This document shows positions 1 to 8,963 of a DNA stretch of 64,000 nt, in pieces. The notes beneath the pieces are model-generated. The model did not search any database, was not told where the DNA came from, and saw only the letters and a program-made list of their open reading frames with translations. How positions within the stretch are numbered: the stretch's first letter is position 1; every line of letters starts with the position of its first letter. The DNA is taken from contig NZ_CP074149.1 in NCBI RefSeq assembly GCF_019968765.1, positions 2,976,001 to 3,040,000 of the forward strand. Direction: 5' to 3'. Source of the DNA: Enterobacter sp. JBIWA008 (lineage in GTDB: Bacteria > Pseudomonadota > Gammaproteobacteria > Enterobacterales > Enterobacteriaceae). Position numbers and translations under genes: made by a program.

Positions 1-1
1 C

Positions 2-22
2 CCGATTGTAGCCAAAGTGTGA
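2..22 (+). CDS. 3' end of probable livH-like permease gene (partial)
   Basis: The first bases read as the codons P-I-V-A-K-V followed by TGA at 20-22, ending 8 bases before the livM start. LivH proteins end in a similar short basic-hydrophobic tail (E. coli LivH ends ...EVEKV, from memory), and livH precedes livM in known liv operons. Only six codons are visible, so the call rests mainly on position. Confidence 0.4.
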   Translation, partial: PIVAKV

Positions 23-30
23 GGGAGAGA

Positions 31-1308
31 ATGATGACATCACACGGTTTTTCACTTAAACGCTGCATGCTGGACGCGATTTTTTCCGGGCTGATTGCGC
101 TGATAATCTTCGGCCCAATAGCGGGCGTGGTGCTGGACGGGTACAGCTTTAACTTTGCCGGACAGCGGCTGGCCTGGATGGTTGGCATCGTCATGCTCGG
201 GCGTTTTCTGTTGAGCGTCTTTTTAGGTACCGCCGCGGGCGCGCGTTTCCAGGCACGCTTCGAGGCCGATAGCGCGGGCGTATATGTCCGGCCATCGGAA
301 TACAAAAGCCGCATGCGCTGGATTATTCCGCTGGTGATTGCTCTTGCGGTTTGCTTTCCGTTTGTCGCCACTAAATATGTGCTGACCGTCGCCATTCTCG
401 GGCTGATCTACGTGCTTCTCGGCCTGGGGCTGAATATCGTCGTGGGTCTTGCCGGTCTGCTGGACCTGGGATATGTCGCATTCTACGCGATCGGGGCGTA
501 CGGCCTGGCGCTGGGATACCAGTATCTCGGCTTAGGCTTCTGGAGCATGCTGCCGCTGGCGGCAATTATGGCCGCCGCCGCAGGCGCCCTGCTCGGTTTC
601 CCGGTACTGCGCATGCACGGTGACTATCTGGCCATCGTCACCCTCGGGTTCGGGGAGATCATTCGCCTGATACTGAACAACTGGCTGACCTTCACCGGCG
701 GACCCAACGGCGTGTCGGCCCCTCCCCCCACCCTCTTCGGTCTGGAATTTGGTCGGCGCGCGAAAGAAGGAGGGGTGCCCTTCCACGAATTTTTCCACCT
801 GACCTACAACCCGAACATGAAGTTTATTTTTATCTACACGGTGCTGTTCCTGGTGGTGATGCTGGTGCTCTATATCAAGCACCGCCTGACGCGAATGCCG
901 ATTGGACGGGCGTGGGAAGCACTGCGTGAAGACGAAATTGCCTGCCGCTCATTGGGGCTGAATCATGTTCTGGTTAAGCTTTCGGCCTTTACGCTGGGCG
1001 CATCGACCGCGGGGATTGCCGGCGTATTCTTCGCCACCTATCAGGGGTTCGTGAACCCGACCTCCTTCACCTTCTTTGAGTCGGCACTGATCCTCGCTAT
1101 TGTGGTGCTGGGCGGTATGGGCTCTACGCCTGGCGTGGTGCTGGCCGCCTTTGTGCTCACGGTAACGCCGGAACTGCTGCGCAGTTTTGCCGAGTACCGC
1201 GTCCTGCTGTTTGGCATGCTGATGGTGGTGATGATGATCTGGCGTCCACGCGGTTTGATCCGCATTAACCGCAGCGGGTTCGCCGTGCGTAAGGGCGTCG
1301 CGCCATGA
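31..1308 (+). CDS. livM: LivM-type branched-chain amino-acid ABC permease
   Basis: This is an inner-membrane permease of a high-affinity leucine/isoleucine/valine importer, about 425 residues. It has an N-terminal hydrophobic region, then a run of membrane helices from about residue 100, the conserved stretch GDYLAIVTLGFGEIIR and the cytoplasmic coupling loop EALREDEIACRSLGL that contacts the ATPases. The ATG-ATG at 31/34 follows a GAGGGAGAG ribosome site, so I prefer it to the upstream GTG at 19. The stop overlaps the livG start by 4 bases, so the two are translationally coupled. The closest family match is E. coli LivM, but in E. coli the liv operon is elsewhere, so this is probably a second copy of the system. 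Substrate specificity cannot be fixed from sequence. Confidence 0.88.
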   Translation: MMTSHGFSLKRCMLDAIFSGLIALIIFGPIAGVVLDGYSFNFAGQRLAWMVGIVMLGRFLLSVFLGTAAGARFQARFEADSAGVYVRPSEYKSRMRWIIPLVIALAVCFPFVATKYVLTVAILGLIYVLLGLGLNIVVGLAGLLDLGYVAFYAIGAYGLALGYQYLGLGFWSMLPLAAIMAAAAGALLGFPVLRMHGDYLAIVTLGFGEIIRLILNNWLTFTGGPNGVSAPPPTLFGLEFGRRAKEGGVPFHEFFHLTYNPNMKFIFIYTVLFLVVMLVLYIKHRLTRMPIGRAWEALREDEIACRSLGLNHVLVKLSAFTLGASTAGIAGVFFATYQGFVNPTSFTFFESALILAIVVLGGMGSTPGVVLAAFVLTVTPELLRSFAEYRVLLFGMLMVVMMIWRPRGLIRINRSGFAVRKGVAP

Positions 1309-2180
1309 ACGAAACGATATTACGCGTTGAACATCTGATGATGCACTTCGGCGGAATTAAGGCGCTAAACGACGTCAACCTGGACGTGCAGCGTGGATCA
1401 ATTACCGCCCTGATTGGGCCAAACGGGGCGGGAAAAACAACCGTGTTTAACTGCCTGACGGGCTTCTACAGGGCTTCCGGCGGCAACATTTTATTTAATA
1501 CCCGCACTAAAACGACCAACGTTATTCAGGTCCTCGGACAAAAATTCCAGCCGGGCGACTGGATTAACCCCGCGCAGTTCGGGCAGCGTCTGTTCTACAA
1601 AATGTTTGGCGGAACGCATCTGGTCAACCGCGCCGGGCTGGCGCGCACGTTTCAGAATATCCGTCTTTTTCGCGAGATGTCGGTCGTGGAAAACCTGCTG
1701 GTTGCGCAGCATATGCGGGTGAACCGCAATTTGCTCGCCGGGATCTTAAATACGCCGTCCTACCGGCGGGCGGAAAGCGACGCCCTGGACAGAGCCTTCT
1801 ACTGGCTGGAAGTGGTGGATCTGGTGGAGTGCGCCAATCGCCTGGCGGGAGAGATGTCGTACGGCCAGCAGCGGCGTCTGGAAATTGCACGGGCAATGTG
1901 CACAGGGCCGGAAATGATCTGTCTGGATGAACCCGCCGCAGGGCTGAACCCGGTTGAAACGCATAAGCTGAGCGGCATTATTCGCTTTCTGCGGGATCAT
2001 CATGACATCACGGTATTGCTGATTGAGCATGATATGGGGATGGTGATGGAAATTTCGGACGACGTTATCGTGCTCGACCACGGCGATGTGATTGCCAGAG
2101 GAAAACCCGAGCAGATCCAGCATGATGAAAAGGTCATTGCCGCCTACCTGGGTACGGACGAAAGCGAGGTCACCCTATGA
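1305..2180 (+). CDS. livG: LivG-type branched-chain amino-acid ABC ATPase
   Basis: This is a cytoplasmic ATP-binding subunit that powers the LivHM permease. Walker A GPNGAGKTT is at residues 38-46. A signature-like MSYGQQRR precedes Walker B ICLDEPAAGLNP, and the H-loop is IEHDM. At 291 residues it is about 36 longer than E. coli LivG (255). The extra length lies at about residues 60-100, between Walker A and the Q-loop region (ARTFQNIRLF), and looks like an in-frame insertion rather than damage. It overlaps livM and livF by 4 bases each, a compact operon. The BCA_ABC_TP C-terminal segment (KVIAAYLG) typical of LivG is present. Confidence 0.9.
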   Translation: MNETILRVEHLMMHFGGIKALNDVNLDVQRGSITALIGPNGAGKTTVFNCLTGFYRASGGNILFNTRTKTTNVIQVLGQKFQPGDWINPAQFGQRLFYKMFGGTHLVNRAGLARTFQNIRLFREMSVVENLLVAQHMRVNRNLLAGILNTPSYRRAESDALDRAFYWLEVVDLVECANRLAGEMSYGQQRRLEIARAMCTGPEMICLDEPAAGLNPVETHKLSGIIRFLRDHHDITVLLIEHDMGMVMEISDDVIVLDHGDVIARGKPEQIQHDEKVIAAYLGTDESEVTL

Positions 2181-2893
2181 GCGAACCGCTGCTGGCATTT
2201 CGCGAGGTGGATGTGTTTTACGGCGTCATTCAGGCGCTGAAGCAGGTTTCCCTCGAGGTCAATAAAGGGGAAACCGTGGCGCTGATTGGCGCAAACGGCG
2301 CGGGTAAATCGACACTGCTGATGTCCATCTTTGGCCAGCCCCGTATCCGCAACGGGCAGATCCTTTTCGGTGGTGAAGATATCAGCCATCAATCCACCCA
2401 CTACGTCGCGTCCGGCGGCATTGCGCAGGCGCCGGAAGGCAGACGAATCTTCCCGGATATGACCGTTGAAGAGAACCTGCTGATGGGGACCATCCCCATC
2501 GGCAGCCAGTTTGCCGCTGAGGATATGCAAACCATGTTCGACCTTTTCCCCCGCCTCAAGGAGCGACGCAAGCAGCGCGCGATGACCATGTCAGGCGGGG
2601 AACAGCAGATGCTGGCGATCGCCCGGGCGCTGATGAGCCGTCCGAAGCTGCTGCTGCTGGATGAACCAAGCCTGGGCTTAGCACCGATAGTGGTGAAGCA
2701 GATCTTCCAGACCCTTCGCGAGCTTGCCCGTAACGGCATGACCATCTTTCTGGTAGAGCAGAATGCGCATCACGCGTTGAAACTTTCCGACCGCGGGTAT
2801 GTGATGGTTAACGGGCAGATCCGGTTGAGCGGCAGCGGCGAGGAGCTGCTGGGAAATCAGGAGGTCAGGAAGGCTTATCTGGGCGGGGTGTGA
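2177..2893 (+). CDS. livF: LivF-type branched-chain amino-acid ABC ATPase
   Basis: This is the second ATP-binding subunit of the importer, 238 residues, the usual LivF length. Walker A GANGAGKST is at residues 38-46, the Q-loop region is APEGRRIFPDMTVEENL, the signature is MSGGEQQM and Walker B is LLLLDEPSLGLAP. It forms a heterodimer with LivG in known systems. It is the last gene of the operon. An intrinsic terminator hairpin begins 17 bases after its stop and also serves the opposing tRNA operon. No substrate-binding protein gene (livJ/livK type) is visible, so it must lie left of the window or be shared with another liv system. Confidence 0.9.
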   Translation: MSEPLLAFREVDVFYGVIQALKQVSLEVNKGETVALIGANGAGKSTLLMSIFGQPRIRNGQILFGGEDISHQSTHYVASGGIAQAPEGRRIFPDMTVEENLLMGTIPIGSQFAAEDMQTMFDLFPRLKERRKQRAMTMSGGEQQMLAIARALMSRPKLLLLDEPSLGLAPIVVKQIFQTLRELARNGMTIFLVEQNAHHALKLSDRGYVMVNGQIRLSGSGEELLGNQEVRKAYLGGV

Positions 2894-2910
2894 GGCGGAT
2901 ATTCAGGTAC

Positions 2911-2934
2911 AAAAAAACCACCTTTCGGTGGTTT
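2911..2934 (-). terminator. Intrinsic terminator of the glyW-cysT-leuZ operon
   Basis: A hairpin with arms AACCACC/GGTGGTT and a short loop is followed on the minus strand by a run of seven T. It lies about 40 bases beyond the 3' end of leuZ. The same stem can also stop transcription coming from livF, although the T run on that side is poor. Confidence 0.8.
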
Positions 2935-2975
2935 CACGACACTGCTTATTGCTTTGATTATTCTTTGTTTTCCCA

Positions 2976-3062
2976 TGGTAGCCGGAGTGGGACTTGAACC
3001 CACACAGCGCGAACGCCGAGGGATTTTAAATCCCTTGTGTCTACCGATTCCACCATCCGGCC
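2976..3062 (-). tRNA. leuZ: tRNA-Leu, anticodon UAA
   Basis: This 87-base class II tRNA with a long variable arm is nearly identical to E. coli leuZ. The anticodon loop reads TTTAAAA around TAA, the T arm is GGTTCAAGTCC, and the CCA end is encoded (TGGT at 2976 on the plus strand). The acceptor stem starts with a G1-U72 pair, as in E. coli. It is the last gene of the tRNA operon, so its 3' end faces the liv cluster. Confidence 0.97.
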
Positions 3063-3073
3063 AGGGAAGAAAG

Positions 3074-3147
3074 TGGAGGCGCGTTCCGGAGTCGAACCGG
3101 ACTAGACGGATTTGCAATCCGCTACATAACCGCTTTGCTAACGCGCC
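3074..3147 (-). tRNA. cysT: tRNA-Cys, anticodon GCA
   Basis: This is a 74-base tRNA with acceptor stem GGCGCGT/ACGCGCC, anticodon GCA within TTGCAAA, T arm GGTTCGACTCC and an encoded CCA. It matches E. coli cysT and is the middle gene of the tRNA operon. Confidence 0.97.
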
Positions 3148-3193
3148 GTAAAACTTTTCTAACTGACACCCGCAACTGCGCATGTCTTTAATC

Positions 3194-3269
<76 letters not shown>

Positions 3270-3343
3270 ATGCTATCAAGTAACTCTCTAACCACTTGAT
3301 TTCATTATCGTCCGACTTGCTGTGCCGCCGTTCGATGCGTTGC

Positions 3344-3371
3344 ATTCTACTGATATGACGTTATGAGTCAA
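3344..3371 (-). promoter_or_regulatory. Sigma-70 promoter of the tRNA operon
   Basis: On the minus strand TTGACT and TAGAAT are separated by 16 bases, about 75 bases upstream of glyW. The two boxes are close to consensus, and the placement between pgsA and glyW fits separate transcription of the tRNAs. The start point is inferred. Confidence 0.65.
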
Positions 3372-3421
3372 CGTTATTTTTTGCATCCCCGGATCGTTTG
3401 CTGAAATTTACGGCGAAACGA

Positions 3422-3970
3422 TCACTGATCAAGCAAATCCCCGCGTGCAGCGTTCAAATATTGCAGCATGGACCACAGAGTCAGTACTGCCGCTACCCAC
3501 AGGAGACCAATCCCCGCCCACTCGACCCAGGCGTTCGGACGCCAGAGCATCCAGACCAGCGCCGCCATCTGCGCCGTCGTTTTCACTTTACCAATCCAGG
3601 AAACCGCTACGCTGCTGCGTTTGCCCAGTTCAGCCATCCACTCGCGCAGTGCAGAGATAATGATCTCACGGCCGATCATGGTAGCCGCAGGCAGCGTTAC
3701 CCACCAGGTGTGATAGTGCTCGGCCACCAGAACCATGGCGATAGCGACCATCACTTTATCCGCCACCGGATCGAGGAAGGCGCCAAAACGGGTGCTTTGA
3801 TTCCAGCGGCGCGCCAGATATCCATCAAACCAGTCGGTGACTGCCGCGATCAGAAAGAGCAATGCGCAGGCGAAAGGTGCCCAAACGACCGGCAGATAAA
3901 ACGCCAGTACAAAGAACGGGATGAGTACAACACGAAAGAGAGTGAGCAACGTAGGGATATTATATTGCAT
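3422..3970 (-). CDS. pgsA: CDP-diacylglycerol-glycerol-3-phosphate 3-phosphatidyltransferase
   Basis: This enzyme makes phosphatidylglycerophosphate from CDP-diacylglycerol and glycerol-3-phosphate, the committed step to phosphatidylglycerol and cardiolipin in the inner membrane. The CDP-alcohol phosphatidyltransferase motif is visible around residues 46-68: [11 protein letters not shown], then [10 protein letters not shown], giving the D-DG-AR-G-D-D pattern. Several hydrophobic helices surround it. The 182-residue length equals that of E. coli PgsA. It is the third gene of uvrY-uvrC-pgsA, 56 bases after uvrC, and is followed by the tRNA operon promoter. Confidence 0.97.
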   Translation of the reverse strand: MQYNIPTLLTLFRVVLIPFFVLAFYLPVVWAPFACALLFLIAAVTDWFDGYLARRWNQSTRFGAFLDPVADKVMVAIAMVLVAEHYHTWWVTLPAATMIGREIIISALREWMAELGKRSSVAVSWIGKVKTTAQMAALVWMLWRPNAWVEWAGIGLLWVAAVLTLWSMLQYLNAARGDLLDQ

Positions 3971-4026
3971 AGTGACGGTAACTATTTGTTGTCAGTAAAA
4001 TTTAGCTCTATGTTGCTACAGAGCCC

Positions 4027-5859
4027 TCAATGTTTCAACGAGTAGTAGATCTTTTCTGCCAGCCCTTGCGAAATACCCGGCACTTTTGCAATTTCCTCCA
4101 TGCTGGCGTTGAGTAACCCTTGCAATCCGCCCATATATTTCAGCAGCATCTGGCGACGCTTTGGCCCCACGCCTTCAATGGTCTCCAGCGAACTGGTGTT
4201 TTTCACCTTCGCCCGTTTTTTGCGGTGACCGCTGATGGCATGGTCGTGTGATTCATCGCGAATATGCTGAATGACGTGCAGCGCCGGAGAATCCGGCGGC
4301 AGGCTGAATCCCTCACCTTCCGGCTCGAAGAACAATGTCTCCAGGCCGGCCTTACGATCGGCCCCTTTTGCGACACCCAGCAGCAGCGGATGGTTTTTAT
4401 CCCAGCTGACATCAAGCGATTCAAATACCGCTTTCGCCTGGCCTAGCTGCCCTTTCCCACCGTCAATCAGGATCACATCCGGGATTTTGCTCTCTTCTAT
4501 GGCTTTACCATAGCGACGACGAAGCACCTGATTCATGGCCGCATAGTCATCACCCGGCGTGATCCCGGTGATGTTATAGCGGCGATACTCGGCGCGTAGC
4601 GGGCCGTTAGCATCAAACACCACGCAGGACGCTACCGTCTGTTCCCCCATCGTATGACTGATGTCGAAACATTCCATTCGCTTCACTTCCGGCAACTTTA
4701 ACAGCGTCGCCAGCGCCGTTAAACGCTGGTTAACCGTCGACTGCTGCGACAGCTTAGTGGTGAGTGCCGTCGCCGCGTTGGTTCGCGCCAGCTTCAGATA
4801 ACGCGCGCGATCGCCGCGTGGTTTGGTTTGAACATTGACCCGACGCCCCGCCAGTTCAGAGAGCGAATCGGCAAGCAGGGTTTTATCGTCAAGATTAAAA
4901 TCGAGCAGGATCTCAGAAGGGAGCGTACGCATCTGGCTCCCCTGTAGATAGAACTGGCCGACAAAGGTTTCCACCACTTCACCCAGTTCGGTACCGCCGG
5001 GCACTTTCGGGAAATAGCTGCGGCTGCCGAGCACTTTGCCCTGGCGAATAAACAGCACGTGCACGCAGGCCATTCCGGCGTCAAAGGCTACGCCGATGAC
5101 GTCGAGATCGTCACCGGTGTTCGAGACAAACTGTTTCTCAGTGACTCTGCGCACCGCCTGGATTTGGTCGCGGATACGCGCGGCCTCTTCGAACTCGAGT
5201 GCGGCGCTAGCTTTTTCCATCCGCGCGATCAGCTGCGTTAAGACCTGATCGTCTTTTCCGGCCAGGAACAGGCGCACATAGTCCACCTGCTGAGCATACT
5301 CTTCTTCACTTACCAGCCCCGCCACGCAGGGCCCCAGGCAGCGCCCAATCTGGTACTGCAGGCACGGGCGCGAGCGGTTACGGTAAACGCTGTTTTCACA
5401 CTGGCGGATCGGGAAGATTTTTTGCAGCAGCGCCAGCGTTTCACGCACGGCATAACCATTAGGGAATGGCCCGAAGTATTCGCCCTTAGCGTGTTTTGCA
5501 CCGCGGTGCATGGCCAGGCGCGGATGGGTGTCGCCGCTCAGAAAAATAAACGGGTAGGATTTATCATCACGCAGCAGGACGTTATAGCGTGGCTGGTAGA
5601 GCTTAATATAGTTGTGCTCAAGCAGCAGCGCTTCTGTCTCGGTGTGCGTGACGGTGACATCAATATTCTGAATGAGTGAGACCAGCGCTTCGGTCTTCCG
5701 TGAGGCCAGGTTGCTGCGAAAATAGCTGGAGAGACGTTTTTTAAGATCTTTTGCCTTCCCCACATAGATAACCGTACCGCCAGCGTCATACATGCGATAG
5801 ACGCCAGGCTGGCTGGTTACGGTTTTCAGAAATGCTTTTGAATCGAACACATCACTCAC
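4027..5859 (-). CDS. uvrC: UvrABC excinuclease subunit C
   Basis: UvrC makes the dual 3' and 5' incisions around bulky DNA lesions in nucleotide excision repair. The order is an N-terminal GIY-YIG nuclease ([21 protein letters not shown], about residues 19-40), a cysteine-containing stretch near residue 165 ([15 protein letters not shown]), a UVR motif near 204-239 that binds UvrB, the RNase H-like endonuclease half ([18 protein letters not shown]) and C-terminal helix-hairpin-helix motifs ([20 protein letters not shown]). The length of 610 residues matches E. coli. Its start overlaps the uvrY stop by 4 bases, which couples repair gene translation to the response regulator. Confidence 0.98.
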   Translation of the reverse strand: MSDVFDSKAFLKTVTSQPGVYRMYDAGGTVIYVGKAKDLKKRLSSYFRSNLASRKTEALVSLIQNIDVTVTHTETEALLLEHNYIKLYQPRYNVLLRDDKSYPFIFLSGDTHPRLAMHRGAKHAKGEYFGPFPNGYAVRETLALLQKIFPIRQCENSVYRNRSRPCLQYQIGRCLGPCVAGLVSEEEYAQQVDYVRLFLAGKDDQVLTQLIARMEKASAALEFEEAARIRDQIQAVRRVTEKQFVSNTGDDLDVIGVAFDAGMACVHVLFIRQGKVLGSRSYFPKVPGGTELGEVVETFVGQFYLQGSQMRTLPSEILLDFNLDDKTLLADSLSELAGRRVNVQTKPRGDRARYLKLARTNAATALTTKLSQQSTVNQRLTALATLLKLPEVKRMECFDISHTMGEQTVASCVVFDANGPLRAEYRRYNITGITPGDDYAAMNQVLRRRYGKAIEESKIPDVILIDGGKGQLGQAKAVFESLDVSWDKNHPLLLGVAKGADRKAGLETLFFEPEGEGFSLPPDSPALHVIQHIRDESHDHAISGHRKKRAKVKNTSSLETIEGVGPKRRQMLLKYMGGLQGLLNASMEEIAKVPGISQGLAEKIYYSLKH

Positions 5860-6512
5860 TGACTTAACAACGTCTCCGCATTACACAAACCATGCCGGAT
5901 GGCCAGATGTGTCAGTTCAACGTCACCATGAATGTTCAGTTTACTGAACATCCGGTAACGGTAGCTGTTCACCGTTTTCGGGCTGAGATTCAACTGTTCC
6001 GAGATCTCATTCACCTTCTGACCTTTGGTGATCATCAGCATAATCTGCAATTCACGCTCGGACAAACTGGCAAAGGGTGATTCGGTTTTCTCGGGCTCGA
6101 TCTGACTCAGCGCCATCTGCTGAGCGATATCGGAAGCAATGTAGCGCTGTCCGGCAAACACAGAACGGATTGCATTGACGACTTCCTGCGGCGCGGCCCC
6201 TTTACTCAGGTACCCCGCTGCGCCCGCCTGCATCACTTTCGCGGGCAGTGGGTTTTCGGTATGCACGGTCAGCATGATGACTTTTGTATCGACAAAGGTA
6301 CGCGCAATTTTGCGTGTTGCTTCAAGACCGCCGATACCGGGCATATTCATATCCATCAGTACCACATCGGCCGAGTTTGTGCGGCACCATTTTACCGCAT
6401 CTTCGCCACAGCAGGCCTCACCGGCAACTTTAATACCTTTAATATCTTCAAGAATGCGTCGTATCCCTGCGCGCACCAGTTCGTGGTCATCAACAAGAAG
6501 GACGTTGATCAA
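5856..6512 (-). CDS. uvrY: BarA-UvrY two-component response regulator
   Basis: UvrY (SirA in Salmonella) is the cytoplasmic response regulator of the sensor kinase BarA. It activates csrB/csrC small RNA transcription and so controls the carbon storage regulator. The receiver domain holds the acidic pair DD at 8-9 and the phospho-acceptor Asp54 in LMDMNMPG. A LuxR-type helix-turn-helix lies at about 143-208 ([21 protein letters not shown]). The 218 residues equal E. coli UvrY. It is the first gene of uvrY-uvrC-pgsA. Confidence 0.97.
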   Translation of the reverse strand: MINVLLVDDHELVRAGIRRILEDIKGIKVAGEACCGEDAVKWCRTNSADVVLMDMNMPGIGGLEATRKIARTFVDTKVIMLTVHTENPLPAKVMQAGAAGYLSKGAAPQEVVNAIRSVFAGQRYIASDIAQQMALSQIEPEKTESPFASLSERELQIMLMITKGQKVNEISEQLNLSPKTVNSYRYRMFSKLNIHGDVELTHLAIRHGLCNAETLLSQ

Positions 6513-6978
6513 AGGAAATGTCTCCAGAATAGGGATAACGCTACTGAGTGATAATTTGGTTTATATTAACGGTTTTTATCACAAGATTAAAACGTTAAAA
6601 AATCGGCTATTCGATTTCCCTCTCGTTTTTGGAAATTAGGCTGTACAGTCCATGGAAAGAGAGACCGTGCATTTAGGGCTTTTGCAGCTTTTTTTAAGCA
6701 TCTGTATTCAAAAAGTTACAAAAAACTTGCAGGCTTTCCCTGCAAAAAAACAGTTCTCAAATTTTTGTAACAATAATTAACGGCAAGCGAACCAGGGGTA
6801 AACAATTAATTGCCATAAACAGCGGCTCAGTTTACCGGCTCGCTTTGTTTACGCAATTAAACACCCGCGTAAAAGTACAAAAAACAACCACTGCATTTTT
6901 TGCGTCAGCTTGTGGTATACTCCGCCGCCTTGACTTTCGTCGTCGCGTTTTAGCGCCGTTAAATAATGAGGAAAATAA
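6513..6978. other. 466-base divergent uvrY/yecF control region
   Basis: No gene is supported in this AT-rich stretch. It must hold the uvrY promoter (minus) and the yecF promoter (plus). A short imperfect inverted repeat with AAAAACTTGCAGG and CCTGCAAAAAAACAG lies at about 6720-6752. I saw no RNA gene that I recognise. Confidence 0.6.
6913..6921 (+). promoter_or_regulatory. Extended -10 element upstream of yecF
   Basis: TGGTATACT is a TGn-extended -10 box 57 bases upstream of the yecF start. No good -35 box lies at the right distance, which is usual for extended -10 promoters. The assignment is by sequence only. Confidence 0.4.
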
Positions 6979-7203
6979 ATGAGCACATCTGAATTTGCCA
7001 CTGCGGAGAATAACCAGGAACTGGCACAGGAAGTCAACTGCCTGAAAGCGCTGCTGACGCTGATGCTGCAGGCGATGGGCCAGGCTGATGCCGGTCGTGT
7101 GATCATTAAAATGGAAAAACAAATCGCGGAGATGGAAGACCAGGCTGAATCAGCAGTATTTGCGAACACTGTTAAGCAAATCAAACAAGCCTACCGCCAG
7201 TAA
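6979..7203 (+). CDS. yecF: DUF2594 family protein YecF
   Basis: This is a small cytoplasmic protein of 74 residues, the E. coli YecF length, with no known biochemical role. It is predicted to be almost wholly helical, with heptad-like spacing ([18 protein letters not shown], then [15 protein letters not shown]) suggesting a short coiled coil. It starts after AATGAGGAAAATAA, which contains a GAGGA ribosome site. It lies between uvrY and sdiA, as in E. coli, where the arrangement is conserved. Confidence 0.93.
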   Translation: MSTSEFATAENNQELAQEVNCLKALLTLMLQAMGQADAGRVIIKMEKQIAEMEDQAESAVFANTVKQIKQAYRQ

Positions 7204-7206
7204 CAA

Positions 7207-7240
7207 AAAACGGCTGAATGCAGGGCATTCAGCCGTTATC
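7207..7240. terminator. Bidirectional terminator between yecF and sdiA
   Basis: Perfect 12-base arms AACGGCTGAATG and CATTCAGCCGTT flank a 5-base loop. On the minus strand the hairpin is followed by TTTTTTG, so it is strongest as the sdiA terminator. On the plus strand the trailing sequence is TATCTCG, a weaker site for yecF. Confidence 0.75.
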
Positions 7241-7269
7241 TCGTCTGTCACGCAGAACGTCTTATCTAC

Positions 7270-7992
7270 TCAAATCAGCCCCGTAGCCGCCGCGTAGCAT
7301 GCGATCTGCGTTTTATTTGGCGCATTGAATTTTTTCTGCATATTTTTTTGATGGAAGTTAACGGTATTCTCGGAGATAGAGAGAATGATCGCTATTTCCG
7401 CTGAGGTCTTCCCTTCCGCAGTCCATTTCAGAATTTCACGCTCGCGCTTGCTAAATTTCATTTCGGGCGGCATGACCATCTCATCGTCAAAACGCATCAG
7501 AGAGGTTAAGGCCATTTGCACCAGCATTTGCAATCGCAGCTCTATTTCCTCATGGGCTAATGCCCCCTCCCGTACACTAGTGCGAGAAACTGACAGGAAG
7601 CCGAGCGCATGATTAGGCAGCATCAGGCACTGCGTTATTCCCGCGCGTAAACCGTGGTCCTGCGCGCTGTGCCATAATTCCTGCGCCTCAGCGAATAATG
7701 CGTCTGTCCAGGGGAGATGCCCCTGAATGAAATTCTCCGGTTTTAAAACCGGATCGATCGCGAAATAGTTCGCGGATTGATATTGCGCCATCCACAGCTT
7801 TGGGTAAGTGGTATGCAGTGAGATTTTAGGGCGCGTAAATGGCACGGGATGGCGCACGCAGAGCGCGTAATAATCGAATTCCAGCGCCTGAGTTTGTTGC
7901 TCCAGCTCATGATATACCTCTGCAGCACAGGTCAATTCCTGAAAGCGGAGGGAGCAATCCCGTCGCCAGGTGAAAAAGTCTAAATCCTTCAT
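7270..7992 (-). CDS. sdiA: LuxR-type quorum-sensing regulator SdiA
   Basis: SdiA is an orphan LuxR receptor that responds to acyl-homoserine lactones made by other bacteria; no luxI is present here. The autoinducer-binding domain spans about residues 15-165, with the ligand-pocket residues Tyr63, Trp67 and Asp80 at the same numbers as in E. coli SdiA. The LuxR helix-turn-helix is at about 175-238 (FSKREREILKWTAEGKTSAEIA; ENTVNFHQKNMQKK). The length of 240 matches E. coli. The neighbourhood between yecF and tcyN is the conserved one. Confidence 0.97.
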   Translation of the reverse strand: MKDLDFFTWRRDCSLRFQELTCAAEVYHELEQQTQALEFDYYALCVRHPVPFTRPKISLHTTYPKLWMAQYQSANYFAIDPVLKPENFIQGHLPWTDALFAEAQELWHSAQDHGLRAGITQCLMLPNHALGFLSVSRTSVREGALAHEEIELRLQMLVQMALTSLMRFDDEMVMPPEMKFSKREREILKWTAEGKTSAEIAIILSISENTVNFHQKNMQKKFNAPNKTQIACYAAATGLI

Positions 7993-8165
7993 ACTTACTA
8001 AATGAAGCCTCTGAACAGATAATCATTATTATGGTGAATATAAGCTAACACATAAAACTTTTTTCTAACCGCAAAATATCTGTAATAGCACAATTAACTT
8101 TACTATCGATAAGGTTTGTCCGAGCCGGATGGAATAAAAAAAAGCCCCCCGCACAAAGGGTGAAT

Positions 8166-8197
8166 AATTTGCTCCAGGATTTATTCCTGGAGCAAAA
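8166..8197 (-). terminator. Hairpin downstream of tcyN
   Basis: TTTGCTCCAGGA and TCCTGGAGCAAA form a 12-base perfect stem with a 4-base loop, 14 bases past the tcyN stop. On the minus strand it is followed by AAATTATTC, a weak T tract, so it may be an imperfect terminator or an mRNA 3' stabiliser. Confidence 0.6.
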
Positions 8198-8210
8198 GAG
8201 TGCAAAAATG

Positions 8211-8963
8211 TTACTGCATAAGGAATTTTTCAAGGAACTGACGGGTTCGCGGCTGTTGAGGGTTGGCGAATAGGCTTTTCGCTGGCCCCTGCTCCACAAT
8301 CCGTCCCTGATCCATGAAGATAGCTCTGTCAGCAACATCGCGCGCAAAGCTCATTTCATGAGTCACGATCACCATCGTACGTTTCTCTTGTGCCAGCTGG
8401 CGAATGGTGCTCAGCACCTCGCCCACCAGTTCCGGATCGAGCGCAGAGGTCGGTTCATCAAAAAGGATCACGTCCGGGCGCATCGCCAGCGCACGTGCTA
8501 TCGCCACGCGCTGCTGTTGCCCGCCAGACAGGCGACGCGGATAGCTGGTCTCTTTTCCCGCCAGACCGACTTTAGCAAGCAGTTCGCGAGCCCGCGCCGT
8601 CGCTTCCTCTTTCGGCTCACCTTTAACGATAACCGGCCCTTCGATAATGTTCTCCAGCACCGTACGGTGCGGGAAAAGATTGAAGTTCTGGAAAACAAAG
8701 CCGACATGCTGGCGCAGGCGGCGAATTAACCCTTTCTGCTGGCTTATGGATTTACCGGTATCAATCGTGATCTCCCCTACCCGAATGGTGCCGCCTTCCG
8801 GCTGTTCAAGCAGGTTAATGCTGCGCAGCAGCGTCGTCTTTCCCGAACCGCTCGGTCCGATAATCGCCACCACTTCGCCTTGCTCGACTTCCAGATCGAT
8901 CCCGTGGAGCACCGTTTGACCGTGGAATTTTTTCACCAGGTTTTTGACGTCGATTGCACTCAT
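8211..8963 (-). CDS. tcyN: Cystine/cysteine ABC transporter ATP-binding protein
   Basis: This is the cytoplasmic ATPase of the TcyJLN L-cystine importer (YecC in E. coli). Walker A GPSGSGKTT is at residues 36-44, the signature is LSGGQQQRV, and Walker B with D-loop is ILFDEPTSALDP. The 250 residues equal E. coli TcyN. Its start overlaps the permease gene stop by 4 bases. It works with TcyL (membrane) and TcyJ (periplasmic binder) encoded just upstream. Confidence 0.96.
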   Translation of the reverse strand: MSAIDVKNLVKKFHGQTVLHGIDLEVEQGEVVAIIGPSGSGKTTLLRSINLLEQPEGGTIRVGEITIDTGKSISQQKGLIRRLRQHVGFVFQNFNLFPHRTVLENIIEGPVIVKGEPKEEATARARELLAKVGLAGKETSYPRRLSGGQQQRVAIARALAMRPDVILFDEPTSALDPELVGEVLSTIRQLAQEKRTMVIVTHEMSFARDVADRAIFMDQGRIVEQGPAKSLFANPQQPRTRQFLEKFLMQ

